NCBI RefSeq assembly: GCF_016919385.1
Contig: NZ_CP070351.1
Span: 434,001 to 498,000, forward strand
Source: Gordonia sp. PDNC005
GTDB taxonomy: Bacteria; Actinomycetota; Actinomycetes; Mycobacteriales; Mycobacteriaceae
Direction: 5' to 3'
DNA: 64,000 nt
The notes below the pieces were generated by a model. It saw nothing but the letters and a program-made list of their open reading frames with translations. It was not told the origin of the DNA and ran no database searches. Of this stretch, positions 1 to 9,251 are shown piece after piece. The position numbers were made by a program, and so were the translations under genes. How positions within the stretch are numbered: position 1 is the first letter of the stretch; every line of letters begins with the position of its first letter.

Positions 1-1137
1 CTGACCGGAGTGTTCGGGCTCGTGCCGCTCGTGGTGTTCGGCTTGTGGGGCGGTGCGCTCGCCGACGTGTTCGACCGTCGGCGGATCCTCCTGGTCACCA
101 CGGTCGGCCTCATCGCGACGAGCGTCCTGTTCTGGGTGCAGTCGGCGGCGGGTTGGGGCAACGTCTGGATCCTGCTCGGGGTGTTCGCACTTCAGCAGGC
201 GTTCTTCGCCGTCAACCAGCCGACGCGATCGGCGGTTCTGCCGCGGATCCTGCCCGCCGACGAACTTCCTGCCGCGAACTCCCTCAACATGACGGTGATG
301 CAGGCCGGCGCGATCGCCGGTCCGCTCGTCGGCGGCGCGCTGATCCCCGTCTTGGGCTTCTCGCTGCTGTATCTGGTCGACGCGATCTGTCTGCTCGCCA
401 CACTCTGGGCCGTGATCGGGCTGCCGTCGTTGGTCCCGGAACTCTCCGGCGACGAACGGCCCAAGACACCCGGTCTCAAATCGGTGATCGACGGGCTCGG
501 TTACCTGCGCGGACATCCCGTGCTGCTGATGTCGTTCGTCGTCGACCTGATCGCGATGATCTTCGGGATGCCGCGCGCGCTGTTCCCGCAGATGGCGCAC
601 GAGAGCTTCGGCGGCCCGTCGGATGGCGGCATCGCCTTCGCCTTGTTGTTCATCGCGATCCCGCTGGGCGCCGTTGTCGGAGGCGTCCTGTCCGGATGGG
701 TCTCCCGGGTGCAGCGACAGGGTCGGGCCGTCGTCATCTGCATCATCGTGTGGGGTCTGTCGGTGACTGTCTCCGGCGGTCTCCTGTTCTTCGCGCACGG
801 CTCGGCACTGCCGATCCTGCCGCTCGTCGTCGTCGCGCTGATGGTCGGCGGCGCCGCCGACATGGCGTCGGCGGCCTTCCGTCAGACGATGCTGCAGTCC
901 GCTGCCACCGACGACGTCCGCGGACGACTGCAAGGTGTGTTCATCGTGATCGTCGCGGGCGGACCGCGCATCGCCGATGTCGCACACGGTGCGACGGCCG
1001 CGGTGGCCGGCACCGCGGTGACGGTCGCAGGCGGCGGCATCGCAGTCGTCATCGGAACCGTTCTCGCCGCGCTCGCCGTCCCCGCCTTCTGGCGCTACCG
1101 GGCGTCCGTCCGCGAGGAGGGGCCGAAGATCGGCTGA
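1..1137 (+). CDS. MFS transporter, 5' end outside window
   Basis: The frame is open from base 1, so the start lies upstream; 378 residues are visible and end at a TGA. It is a polytopic membrane protein of the major facilitator superfamily, closest in feel to EntS-like exporters. The segment GALADVFDRRR near the visible N-terminus matches the cytoplasmic loop between helices 2 and 3 (motif A). About ten hydrophobic helices follow, with a hydrophilic mid-loop around residues 140-160 that divides the two halves. The substrate cannot be read from sequence; siderophore, drug or metabolite export are all possible. The convergent gene downstream begins its stop 15 bases away. Confidence 0.85.
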   Translation: MTGVFGLVPLVVFGLWGGALADVFDRRRILLVTTVGLIATSVLFWVQSAAGWGNVWILLGVFALQQAFFAVNQPTRSAVLPRILPADELPAANSLNMTVMQAGAIAGPLVGGALIPVLGFSLLYLVDAICLLATLWAVIGLPSLVPELSGDERPKTPGLKSVIDGLGYLRGHPVLLMSFVVDLIAMIFGMPRALFPQMAHESFGGPSDGGIAFALLFIAIPLGAVVGGVLSGWVSRVQRQGRAVVICIIVWGLSVTVSGGLLFFAHGSALPILPLVVVALMVGGAADMASAAFRQTMLQSAATDDVRGRLQGVFIVIVAGGPRIADVAHGATAAVAGTAVTVAGGGIAVVIGTVLAALAVPAFWRYRASVREEGPKIG

Positions 1138-1151
1138 TCCATCGATCGATC

Positions 1152-1775
1152 TCAGGGAGCCGGTGCTGCGGTCCGTCTCGCGACCCGGTCTCCGGCGCGG
1201 TCGACGAGGAAGGCGAACAGTGCCATCGCAGCGAACACTCCGACAAGGATCGCCGACATCACCGTGTACCCGTGCTCGCGCGGGTCGATGAACGGGTACG
1301 GGTACCAGTCGACGATCGGTCCTCGGACCAGTGTGTACACGCCGTAGGCGAGTGGCGCGATCAGCCACTGCGCCCACCTCGACCTGCCGCCGGGTGCGCC
1401 GGGGACCAGCAGCCAATCGAGGGCGAGCACGATCGGGAGCACCAGGTGCATCACCCGATTGATCCACATGACGTTCAGCTGCACGTCGATCCCGGACAAC
1501 AGCGCCGCGTAGACGACGCCGGTGATGACCATGCACGTGGTCGCGAGACCTCTGATCCACGTGAAACTTCGCGATTCCGGAACTGGAGCGACAGCGCACG
1601 TCAGCAACGTCCCGACCGCCAGCACATTGCTGAGCACGGTGAAGTAACTGAAGTAGTTCCCCAGCCCGAATCCGGGGTTGTCCCAGCTCAGGATCGGAAG
1701 AACGACGAGTGCAACGCCGCCAAGGATCGCGGCGGCGAGTCGGAGCGCTCGGACGACGAGCGAGTCACCTGTCAT
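1152..1775 (-). CDS. Pr6Pr family membrane protein, full-length copy
   Basis: A 207-residue integral membrane protein with six predicted helices. It carries the FTVLSN segment in helix 2 and a YPFIDP motif in the loop before the last helix, both typical of the Pr6Pr (six-TM, FAR-17a/AIG1-like) family; no function is established for bacterial members. I chose the internal ATG opening MTGDS because the neighbouring paralogue begins with the same residues, although the frame stays open 19 codons further upstream. No convincing Shine-Dalgarno sequence is visible. A truncated paralogue lies directly upstream on the same strand, so this is the complete member of a tandem duplication. Confidence 0.75.
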   Translation of the reverse strand: MTGDSLVVRALRLAAAILGGVALVVLPILSWDNPGFGLGNYFSYFTVLSNVLAVGTLLTCAVAPVPESRSFTWIRGLATTCMVITGVVYAALLSGIDVQLNVMWINRVMHLVLPIVLALDWLLVPGAPGGRSRWAQWLIAPLAYGVYTLVRGPIVDWYPYPFIDPREHGYTVMSAILVGVFAAMALFAFLVDRAGDRVARRTAAPAP

Positions 1776-1848
1776 CAGTGCAGTCTGACTGGTCGGTCCT
1801 TGTAATGGCGGCGAATGCCGCAGGCGTGGCACTGCGAGCGTTCACGCA

Positions 1849-1910
1849 TCAGGCGTCTGTTCCCGCTAATGGTCTGACTATTAGCGGGAGTCGATTTCTG
1901 CAGCGGGAAG
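1849..1910. repeat. Repeat R1 with 9-bp inverted arms
   Basis: About 62 bp nearly identical to 2404-2465, differing at only a few positions. Each copy contains CCCGCTAAT, a short spacer and ATTAGCGGG (imperfect in R2), so it can form a hairpin or serve as a dyad operator. R1 lies upstream of the full-length Pr6Pr gene; R2 lies upstream of the truncated one. Confidence 0.8.
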
Positions 1911-1929
1911 CCTGAAGGTGTTGCTGTAG

Positions 1930-2331
1930 TTACCTCGTCCAGCGAGTCCGGATGCCCGGCACGAGCAGCCAGTCGAGCACCATCAGGATCGGAAGCATGA
2001 CGTACACCACTTTGATCATCAAGAAGACGCGCACCTGTCCGTCGAGTTGCGACAGCAATCCCGTCTGGACCAGGCCGGTGACCACCATGCACGCGGTCGG
2101 CACGCCTCTCATCCACGTGAACCCCTGCGAATCCGGTTCTGCCGAGACTGCGCACGCCATCAAAGTCACTACTGCCAGGACGCTGCTCAACGCGGTGAAG
2201 AAGTCGGCGAAGCTTCGGAACTCGAATCCCGAAACGATCAGCATCATGAGCGAGAACAACCCGAGCGCCGTGCAGCCCACAGCTGCGGCAGCGAAACGGA
2301 CTGCTCGGACGATGAAAGAGTCGCCTGTCAT
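1930..2331 (-). CDS. Truncated Pr6Pr paralogue, four TM helices
   Basis: A 133-residue homologue of the adjacent Pr6Pr protein. The two share MTGDS at the start, the FTW(I/M)RG and CMV(I/V)TG segments, and LDWLLVPG at the end of helix 4. This copy stops 8 residues after that point, so the last two helices and the YPFIDP motif are absent. The break coincides with the start of the duplicated upstream sequence of the other copy, which suggests an incomplete tandem duplication. The frame itself is intact and hydrophobic, so a four-helix product may still be made; it could equally be a decaying copy. Confidence 0.65.
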   Translation of the reverse strand: MTGDSFIVRAVRFAAAAVGCTALGLFSLMMLIVSGFEFRSFADFFTALSSVLAVVTLMACAVSAEPDSQGFTWMRGVPTACMVVTGLVQTGLLSQLDGQVRVFLMIKVVYVMLPILMVLDWLLVPGIRTRWTR

Positions 2332-2403
2332 CTGTGCAGTCTGACTCGTCGGTCCCGATGGTGGCACCGAACGCCGCAGATGTGCCCGGGGACGGCTTAC
2401 ACA

Positions 2404-2465
2404 TTAGGCGTCTGTTCCCGCTAATGGTCTGACAATCAGCGGGAACCGATTTCTGTAGCGGGAGT
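2404..2465. repeat. Repeat R2, second copy of R1
   Basis: Second copy of the 62-bp repeat at 1849-1910, here with a slightly imperfect inverted repeat. It overlaps the 3' end of the MpaB-family gene: the last residues and the TGA stop of that gene (2436-2438) are encoded by repeat sequence. Confidence 0.8.
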
Positions 2466-3434
2466 CGGGGCGGCGGTGTCGTTGCTCTGCCAGGGGAGGT
2501 TGGCGCGGCGGGCGGCGGTGACGGGGCAGTAGTGGATCGGGCTGTCGCGCTCGGCGCCGGTGGGGAGATTGCGGACGGGAGTCTCCAGGAGCGGAGCGTC
2601 TGCGGCGACACGACCGGTCAGACGGTCGTCGGCGTCACGAGCTCTCGGGTGGCGGCGGTACCGAGCCGGAAGCAGCTTCATCCCCGCGTTGACGGCCTTG
2701 CCGAACATGCGGAACCGTCGCTGGTCGGCGTCGGTCCAGGTCAGGCCCATCATCTCGCGGACCGGTTCGTCGTACAGGCCGGTCGTGATCCACAGGAACA
2801 TCCGTTGGACGACGGCGACCTGCCGCGTCCACAGCCACGCGGGCATCCAGGCCGCGGCCCACGGTGGCGGCGGCAGAACGGTGATGTCCAGGACGGTCCG
2901 CACAGCCTCGTGGTCGCGGAGCACTCGGCGGCACATGTGGTCCCAGTACTCGAGGAACTCCTCGTAGGTGTCGGGGCACGGCCGCATGCTGACGCCGTAC
3001 ATCGAGTACCACGCGCGTGACTCCTCGAAGAGGCGTCGCTTGTCCGCCTCGGAGATCGGTGGGCCGAACGCCTCGGCGCAGCGGATGTTGCCATACCAGA
3101 ACGTGGCGTGCGCCCAGTAGAAGACGTCCGGGTCGAGCGCGTGATAGCGCTCGCCGTCGTTCATGGTGCCCTTGATGGTCCGGTGGTAGTCGCGGACCTG
3201 CGCGCCGGTCTCCGGCGTCTGGTCGAAGACGACGCCGCTGATGGGGTACAGCGACCGCATCAGACGCTCCCAACGTTCGCCGAAGAAGTCGGAGTGATCC
3301 CAGACGCCGGCCGCGAGCTTCGGGTGCATGTTCTGCATCGAGCCGGACCACAGGCCCATGAGCATCCCGCGCCAGTCGCCGAAATAGCGCCACGTCACGG
3401 AATCGGGCCCCAGCGGGGGCAGCACCTCAGTCAT
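2436..3434 (-). CDS. Oxygenase MpaB family protein (DUF2236)
   Basis: A 332-residue protein of the DUF2236/MpaB family, the haem-containing group that includes the latex-clearing protein Lcp and fungal MpaB. Supporting features are the N-terminal WRYFGDWRG segment, the central FYWAHATFWY segment with a His that is a candidate haem ligand, and the helical C-terminal half. The substrate is unknown; the family oxidises hydrophobic isoprenoid-like or other lipids. The final ten or so residues (ending ATEIGSR) are encoded inside repeat R2, so the natural C-terminus may have been altered when the repeat arrived. A TAGAGT box lies 8 bases before the ATG, fitting a leaderless or near-leaderless mRNA. 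Confidence 0.82.
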   Translation of the reverse strand: MTEVLPPLGPDSVTWRYFGDWRGMLMGLWSGSMQNMHPKLAAGVWDHSDFFGERWERLMRSLYPISGVVFDQTPETGAQVRDYHRTIKGTMNDGERYHALDPDVFYWAHATFWYGNIRCAEAFGPPISEADKRRLFEESRAWYSMYGVSMRPCPDTYEEFLEYWDHMCRRVLRDHEAVRTVLDITVLPPPPWAAAWMPAWLWTRQVAVVQRMFLWITTGLYDEPVREMMGLTWTDADQRRFRMFGKAVNAGMKLLPARYRRHPRARDADDRLTGRVAADAPLLETPVRNLPTGAERDSPIHYCPVTAARRANLPWQSNDTAAPTPATEIGSR

Positions 3435-3442
3435 GAGACGGA

Positions 3443-3448
3443 ACTCTA
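3443..3448 (-). promoter_or_regulatory. Candidate -10 box for the MpaB-family gene
   Basis: TAGAGT on the minus strand ends 8 bases before the ATG at 3434, a spacing that places the transcription start at or next to the start codon. Confidence 0.45.
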
Positions 3449-3476
3449 TCTTCGTCTCAAACTGGTGGCAAGGGTG

Positions 3477-4355
3477 TCAGCCGACCACAAATCTGACCGA
3501 ATCGCCCGACACCAGCTGAGCCGCACGGATCAGTGATGCGGGAGTGAGGACGGCGACGGTCGGGTATCCGCCGGTCACCGGGTGGTCGGCGAGGAAGATG
3601 ACGGGCTGGCCGCTCGGCGGAACCTGGACGCCGCCGAGCGGAACACCCTCGGACCGCAGTTCGGGCAGATCGCGGTGCACAAGCGGCGGTTCGGTCGACT
3701 TGGACGGCCGGTCGAGGCGGACTCCGATCCGGTTGGACGCGGGGTTCACCTGCCATCGACCGATCACGAGTTGACCTGGGTCGACGAGCCGGTCTGCGCG
3801 GGGGCCCGGCCGGACCGGCAGGATCACGGCGGGCTCGGTCCCCGCTGCGGGCGGCGGCGCGAGCATCACCGCGGGCCAGTCGCCCGACAGGTCGCCGACT
3901 GCGAGGCGGTCCTTCACGCTCAGCGGTGGGGGGCCGAGACCGGACAGGGTGTCCGTCGACCGTGATCCGAGTTCGGGTGCGGCGTCGAACCCGCCCCGAA
4001 CTGCGATGTAGTTCCGGCAGCCGTGGCGCGGCGCGGTCACCGACACCGACTGCCCGTTACGCAGTGGAATCGCGGAGTGGCTGCCGACGTCGTGCCCGTC
4101 GACCCGGACCCGGGTGGCCGGGCCGGTCACGGCGATCAACGCGGTTCCGTGGACTCGAGCGGAGAATCCGCCGAGCGTCACCTCCACGCAGGCGGCGTCC
4201 GGGAGGTTTCCCACCAGACGGTTCGCCAGCCCGAACGACTCGGAATCGGCGGCACCCGACCGCGGCACGCCGAGGTGCGCATTGCCTGGCCGCCCGAGAT
4301 CCTGGATCGTCGCGAGTGGTCCGGTGGAGCACACCGTGAACTCGGCGGGTGTCAC
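3477..4355 (-). CDS. pxpC: 5-oxoprolinase subunit PxpC
   Basis: A 292-residue protein of the biotin-dependent carboxyltransferase-like (allophanate hydrolase subunit 2/KipA) family. With PxpA and PxpB it forms the prokaryotic ATP-dependent 5-oxoprolinase, which opens pyroglutamate to glutamate. Characteristic segments are TIQDLGRPG near the N-terminus, GVPRSGAAD just after it, and the C-terminal FLADHPVTGGYP. The start is a GTG at 4355 whose GTGA overlaps the pxpB stop, the usual coupling for this pair. The frame is open about 116 codons further upstream, but that part has no family resemblance and overlaps pxpB. No pxpA is next to the pair. Confidence 0.88.
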   Translation of the reverse strand: MTPAEFTVCSTGPLATIQDLGRPGNAHLGVPRSGAADSESFGLANRLVGNLPDAACVEVTLGGFSARVHGTALIAVTGPATRVRVDGHDVGSHSAIPLRNGQSVSVTAPRHGCRNYIAVRGGFDAAPELGSRSTDTLSGLGPPPLSVKDRLAVGDLSGDWPAVMLAPPPAAGTEPAVILPVRPGPRADRLVDPGQLVIGRWQVNPASNRIGVRLDRPSKSTEPPLVHRDLPELRSEGVPLGGVQVPPSGQPVIFLADHPVTGGYPTVAVLTPASLIRAAQLVSGDSVRFVVG

Positions 4356-5038
4356 TCGACCACCTCCTCGGCTCGCACGAAGCGGACTCGTGCGCCCGCG
4401 GACAAGATCGACGGGGGAGTGACGGCCGAATCCCACAGGACCATGTCCGTCACGCCGAGAAGGTGCCAACCCCCGGGGCTCACGCGGGGATACACCGCGC
4501 TGTAGCCGGCCGCGACCGCCACCGAACCGGCGGGCACGCGGGGGCGTGACTCCTCGCGTCGAGGGAGCTGATCGAAGACGGCCGTCAACGAGGGATCGCT
4601 GCCGTCCTCCGGCACCAGATACCCGAAGCCGGGAGCGAAGCCCATGAACTGCACCGTCCACGTGAGATGTGTGTGCGCCAGAACCAATCGGTCCGTCGAG
4701 CACCCGGCGGCATCCGCTGCGGACGACAAGTCTGCGCCGTCGTAGCGGACCGGGATCACGATCGCCGGCCGCACGGAACCGTTGCTTTCATCGTCCGGAA
4801 CTGTTGAGGCGAGCAGATCGTGGACGACGCGGCGTACCCCGAGTTCGTTCAATCCGGTGCCCGGAAGTGCTTCGACGAGAACGGTTTCCGCGCAGGCCAC
4901 AACGTCGGACAAGGCAACTCGGCCGTCTGCGGCAGCACCCAGTAACGCGTCGGCCACCCGTGCGGCAGTCCACGCGGGACGATCCGTGGAACTGAAGTCG
5001 AGGAGAAGTCCGTCGTCTCCCGCAGGGCGCTCGCGCAT
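4352..5038 (-). CDS. pxpB: 5-oxoprolinase subunit PxpB
   Basis: A 228-residue member of the allophanate hydrolase subunit 1 (KipI) family, partner of PxpC in pyroglutamate cleavage. The diagnostic MGFAPGFGYL segment sits in the middle and is followed by PRVPAGSVAVA and a C-terminal GWHLLG segment. It overlaps pxpC by four bases (GTGA), so the two are co-translated. Upstream, TAGCGT lies 7 bases before the ATG and no Shine-Dalgarno sequence is seen, suggesting leaderless initiation. The gene is divergent from the citrate synthase leader region. Confidence 0.88.
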   Translation of the reverse strand: MRERPAGDDGLLLDFSSTDRPAWTAARVADALLGAAADGRVALSDVVACAETVLVEALPGTGLNELGVRRVVHDLLASTVPDDESNGSVRPAIVIPVRYDGADLSSAADAAGCSTDRLVLAHTHLTWTVQFMGFAPGFGYLVPEDGSDPSLTAVFDQLPRREESRPRVPAGSVAVAAGYSAVYPRVSPGGWHLLGVTDMVLWDSAVTPPSILSAGARVRFVRAEEVVE

Positions 5039-5045
5039 GCGCTCA

Positions 5046-5051
5046 ACGCTA
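5046..5051 (-). promoter_or_regulatory. Candidate -10 box for pxpBC
   Basis: TAGCGT on the minus strand, 7 bases before the pxpB ATG; spacing suits a leaderless transcript. Confidence 0.45.
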
Positions 5052-5083
5052 CTGGGCGCGCAAGCGGCTGCGGGCCGTATGAG

Positions 5084-5089
5084 TAAGCT
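5084..5089 (+). promoter_or_regulatory. Candidate -10 box for gltA
   Basis: TAAGCT preceded by a GTATGAG stretch. If used, it gives a 5' leader of about 130 bases that contains the short ORF at 5134 and the inverted repeat at 5185. No clear -35 hexamer was identified. Confidence 0.35.
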
Positions 5090-5133
5090 GAGCGGGCGAC
5101 GAGAGAGTCGTCGGCCGCGCGCATGAGGAGCCT

Positions 5134-5184
5134 GTGGAGATCCCCAAGGACCCTCGTTGGGCGGCTGAGTCGAAAGACGACTAG
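5134..5184 (+). CDS. Possible 16-residue leader ORF upstream of gltA
   Basis: A GTG-initiated frame encoding V-E-I-P-K-D-P-R-W-A-A-E-S-K-D-D, then TAG. GAGGAG ends three bases before the GTG, a good though tightly spaced ribosome-binding site. The stop is followed at once by the inverted repeat at 5185-5200, and the citrate synthase start is 45 bases later. Ordinary readings are a leader peptide or a chance ORF with a fortuitous Shine-Dalgarno sequence. I recognise no family. Confidence 0.35.
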   Translation: MEIPKDPRWAAESKDD

Positions 5185-5200
5185 GTTGTTACCCAACAAC
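5185..5200. repeat. Inverted repeat in the gltA leader
   Basis: GTTGTT-ACCC-AACAAC, a perfect 6-bp dyad with a 4-base centre. It sits immediately after the leader ORF stop and 30 bases before the gltA start, so it could be an mRNA hairpin or a protein-binding dyad. Confidence 0.5.
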
Positions 5201-5229
5201 TGCTCACCCGCGATTGCTAAGGGGTTTGT

Positions 5230-6540
<1,311 letters not shown>

Positions 6541-6543
6541 ACC

Positions 6544-6909
6544 ATGGCCGACAACACCAAGCCCGAGGTCGAATTCCCGGAAGGCCCCGCTCCGGCGGAG
6601 CTTGCGATCACCGACATCATCGTCGGTGACGGCGCGGAAGCTCAGCGCGGCGGCATGGTCGACGTGCACTACGTGGGTGTCGAGTTCGAGACCGGCGAAG
6701 AGTTCGACTCCTCGTGGGACCGCGGCCAGTCCGCGAACTTCCCGCTCGACGCGCTGATCCCCGGCTGGCAGGAAGGCATCCCCGGCATGAAGGTCGGTGG
6801 CCGTCGTCGCCTCGTCGTCCCTCCGCTGCTGGCGTACGGCCCCGAAGGTGCGGGACACCGCCTCTCCGGCAAGACGCTGATCTTCGTGATCGATCTGCTC
6901 GGCGCTTAA
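6544..6909 (+). CDS. FKBP-type peptidyl-prolyl cis-trans isomerase
   Basis: A 121-residue single-domain FKBP that catalyses prolyl cis-trans isomerisation during folding; no signal peptide, so cytoplasmic. Family segments are VDVHYVGVEF, EFDSSWDRG, the GMKVGGRRRL turn and a C-terminal LIFVIDLL strand. It begins three bases after the gltA stop and is followed by a clear terminator, so gltA and this gene form a two-gene unit. Confidence 0.93.
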   Translation: MADNTKPEVEFPEGPAPAELAITDIIVGDGAEAQRGGMVDVHYVGVEFETGEEFDSSWDRGQSANFPLDALIPGWQEGIPGMKVGGRRRLVVPPLLAYGPEGAGHRLSGKTLIFVIDLLGA

Positions 6910-6919
6910 TACATCTTGA

Positions 6920-6938
6920 CTCCGCTCGATGAGCGGAG
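6920..6938. repeat. Short palindrome CTCCGCTC-GAT-GAGCGGAG
   Basis: Perfect 8-bp arms with a 3-base loop just downstream of the FKBP stop and just before the stronger terminator. The sequence resembles the dispersed GAGCGGAG-containing repeats found elsewhere in the window. Confidence 0.6.
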
Positions 6939-6941
6939 AAG

Positions 6942-6981
6942 AAACCCCTCGACCGCTCCCCGAGCGCAGTCGAGGGGTTTT
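6942..6981 (+). terminator. Intrinsic terminator after gltA-FKBP
   Basis: A 12-bp perfect stem (AAACCCCTCGAC paired with GTCGAGGGGTTT) around a 15-base loop, ending in a short T run, which fits a Rho-independent terminator. Its end lies about 36 bases before the echA6 -10 box. Confidence 0.85.
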
Positions 6982-7017
6982 CTCGTATCCGGGCACAAAA
7001 CCCTCGGCGGATGTCGG

Positions 7018-7023
7018 TACTCT
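7018..7023 (+). promoter_or_regulatory. Candidate -10 box for echA6
   Basis: TACTCT with six bases to the ATG at 7030 and no Shine-Dalgarno sequence between, a typical leaderless arrangement. Confidence 0.5.
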
Positions 7024-7029
7024 GCCGTC

Positions 7030-7761
7030 ATGATCGTGAGCACCGCAGACGGATATGTGACGACCATCGAGTTGGCCCGTGAGGCCAAGCGCAACGCGCT
7101 CGACTACAACATGCTGCGCGACTTGTCGCAGGCGTTCACCGACGCAGTCGAGTCGGGAGCACGCGCCATCGTCCTGACCGGACGCGGAAGTGTGTTCAGC
7201 GCCGGAGCCGACTTGTCGGGGCCCGTCTACGATCCGGAGTTCCCGGAGAAGCTGGTGGCCGTCATCGCTCAGATCGAGTCGACGCCGGTCCCGGTGATCG
7301 CCGCCGTCAACGGCCCTGCGCTCGGTGGTGGGCTGCAGCTGGCGATGGCCGCTGATCTCCGTGTGATGGCGCCGGGATCCATCGCGGGCATTCCCGCCGC
7401 GAAGATCGGCGTTGCGCTCGACGAGTGGACGATCAAGCGCCTCGTCTCCCTCGTCGGGGGAGGGCAGGCCCGCGGCATGCTGCTCGGGTGTGATCCGCTG
7501 ACGGCCGATCGCGCGTACAGCCTCGGATTCGCGAACCGCATCGGCGATCTGGAGGACGCCAAGCACTGGGCCGGCACGATCGCCGGTTTCGCCCCGCTCA
7601 CCCTTCGCCACTACAAGATGGTTCTCACGGGAGACGGCGCCCGCGACGAGGCGCCCGCCGACCGTCACGAAGCGATGCTCGCCGCCTGGATGAGTGAAGA
7701 CGTGAAAGAGGCGCGCGCCGCTCGCGAGGAGAAGCGGGCACCCGACTTCCAGGGAAAGTAG
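7030..7761 (+). CDS. echA6: EchA6-like enoyl-CoA hydratase/isomerase family protein
   Basis: A 243-residue crotonase-fold protein. As remembered, it matches M. tuberculosis EchA6 (Rv0905) in length and along its whole sequence, including AIVLTGRGSVFSAGADLSG, NGPALGGGLQLAMAADLRV and a C-terminal EKRxPxFQG. Published work describes mycobacterial EchA6 as an acyl-CoA carrier that shuttles long-chain acyl-CoA to FAS-II for mycolic acid synthesis rather than an active hydratase. The usual second catalytic glutamate is not evident here (PAAKIGVALDEWTIKR), which would fit a binding role. The start is the ATG after the TACTCT box; the frame is open further upstream but runs into the terminator. Confidence 0.88.
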   Translation: MIVSTADGYVTTIELAREAKRNALDYNMLRDLSQAFTDAVESGARAIVLTGRGSVFSAGADLSGPVYDPEFPEKLVAVIAQIESTPVPVIAAVNGPALGGGLQLAMAADLRVMAPGSIAGIPAAKIGVALDEWTIKRLVSLVGGGQARGMLLGCDPLTADRAYSLGFANRIGDLEDAKHWAGTIAGFAPLTLRHYKMVLTGDGARDEAPADRHEAMLAAWMSEDVKEARAAREEKRAPDFQGK

Positions 7762-7800
7762 TCGGCATCGATGCTGCTTGAGTGACCGCAGCTTTACTGA

Positions 7801-7871
7801 TCCTTGAGCGAGCGGAGCGAGTCGAAAGGCGGTGAGGCCAGGGCCTTTCGACTCGCAAGCTCGCTCAAGGA
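7801..7871. repeat. Long imperfect palindrome, dispersed repeat family
   Basis: Outer arms TCCTTGAGCGAG (7801-7812) and CTCGCTCAAGGA (7860-7871) enclose inner arms GCGAGTCGAAAGGC (7817-7830) and GCCTTTCGACTCGC (7843-7856). It lies between convergent echA6 and the FAD oxidase and could act as a bidirectional terminator. Its outer arms recur at 52104-52152. Confidence 0.8.
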
Positions 7872-7928
7872 GCAGGGGCGGCTGCTCGCCTCGGGGAGCT
7901 GGGACGGGCTCGCGTAAGGGCAGGGGCG

Positions 7929-9251
7929 TCAGCTGCCGAGTGTGGTCTGCAGGTAAGGGTTCGTGAAGGTCCGCTGCGGGTCGAAGCGGTCGCGGACTTC
8001 GAGGAACTCGTCGAAGCGCGGATACACGCTGCGCAGGTACTCGGCGCCGCGCGTGTGCATCTTGCCCCAGTGCGGACGGCCGGCGTACGACATCACGATG
8101 TCCTCGACGTCCCGGAAGTAGGCTTCCGATGCCGTGAGGTCGTCGCCGGAGAAGCGGTGGACGGCGATGTAGCCGGAAGCGCGGTCGGATGCGGTCGACA
8201 GCATGAGGTCGTCGGCTGCGGCCGCGCGGACCTCGATCGGGAAGCTCACCTTATGGCCGCGGCGGTCGATCATCGCGCGGATCTCCCGCAGCGCGTCGGG
8301 TACGGCTTCGAGCGGAACCGCGTACTCCATCTCGCGGAAGCGGACGTCGCGGTCGGAGATGAAGATCCGGTCGGAACGGTCGGTGTACGTGCGAGCCGAC
8401 AACGCGCGTCCGACGACCTGGTTGATCGACGGCACGGTGCGCGGCGACCGGGCTCCGACCTTGCACAGGGCGCCGAGCAGCTTGTTCGACAGCAGTTCGT
8501 CGTCGATGTAGCGACGGAGGTCGCTGGGGCCGGTGGCCGGGGTGTCGCGTGGGACGCGGGTGTTGGTCTTCACGAGTGTCTTCGTGGTGTGGGGGAACCA
8601 GTAGAACTCGTAGTGATCAACGTTCTCGACTCGTTCGAGGAACGTCGAGAACGTCTCGTCTGCTTCGCCGGGTCCCTCCTCGGCTCGGATCGAGAACGCG
8701 TCGACGCACTGGATGGTGATCTGCGTGAGGACACCGAGCGAACCGAGCCCGAGAGCAGCGGCCTTCAGGTCTGGATCGTCTTCGCCGATCACCCGGACGG
8801 TGCCGGTGCCGTCGACGAGAGTGACGCCACGGATCTGGGTCGAGATCCCGCCGAAGGCTCCGCCGGTGCCGTGTGTGCCGGTGGACGTCGCGCCCGCGAG
8901 GGTCTGCTTGTCGATGTCGCCGAGGTTGGCCATGCCGAGCCCGAGCGGTTCGAGGATCGCCGGGATCTCGTGAAGATGGGTGCCCGCGCCGAGAGTGACC
9001 TGCTTGCGGTCGGCGTCGACGCTGATGAGTCCGCGGAGTCCGGACAGCTTCACCTGGATGCCGGGCGCGACGGCGATCTGCGAGAAACTGTGCCCTGCGC
9101 CGGCGGGCTTGACCGTCTGACCGTTCGCGGCGGCCGTGCGCACCGCGTCGGCGAGTTCGTCCACGCTCTGCGGCGTGATCAACTCCGTAGGAGTGCACTG
9201 CGCAGTGCCGCCCCAATTGGTCCACGCCGCGGCTGCTGTCGTCTGGCTCAC
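7929..9251 (-). CDS. FAD-linked D-arabinono/L-gulono-1,4-lactone oxidase family protein
   Basis: A 440-residue vanillyl-alcohol-oxidase-fold flavoprotein with an N-terminal FAD-binding domain and a C-terminal ALO domain. In GAGHSFSQIA the His is at the position that binds FAD covalently in AldO-type enzymes; GATSTGTHGTG is the second FAD-contact segment, and HWGKMH near the C-terminus is the ALO HWxK motif. It resembles M. tuberculosis Rv1771, reported as an L-gulonolactone dehydrogenase. I chose the GTG at 9251 because its GTGA overlaps the stop of the upstream gene and AAGGGAAG lies eight bases before it; a GTG three codons earlier (9260) is the alternative. The lactone substrate is unproven. 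Confidence 0.85.
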   Translation of the reverse strand: MSQTTAAAAWTNWGGTAQCTPTELITPQSVDELADAVRTAAANGQTVKPAGAGHSFSQIAVAPGIQVKLSGLRGLISVDADRKQVTLGAGTHLHEIPAILEPLGLGMANLGDIDKQTLAGATSTGTHGTGGAFGGISTQIRGVTLVDGTGTVRVIGEDDPDLKAAALGLGSLGVLTQITIQCVDAFSIRAEEGPGEADETFSTFLERVENVDHYEFYWFPHTTKTLVKTNTRVPRDTPATGPSDLRRYIDDELLSNKLLGALCKVGARSPRTVPSINQVVGRALSARTYTDRSDRIFISDRDVRFREMEYAVPLEAVPDALREIRAMIDRRGHKVSFPIEVRAAAADDLMLSTASDRASGYIAVHRFSGDDLTASEAYFRDVEDIVMSYAGRPHWGKMHTRGAEYLRSVYPRFDEFLEVRDRFDPQRTFTNPYLQTTLGS

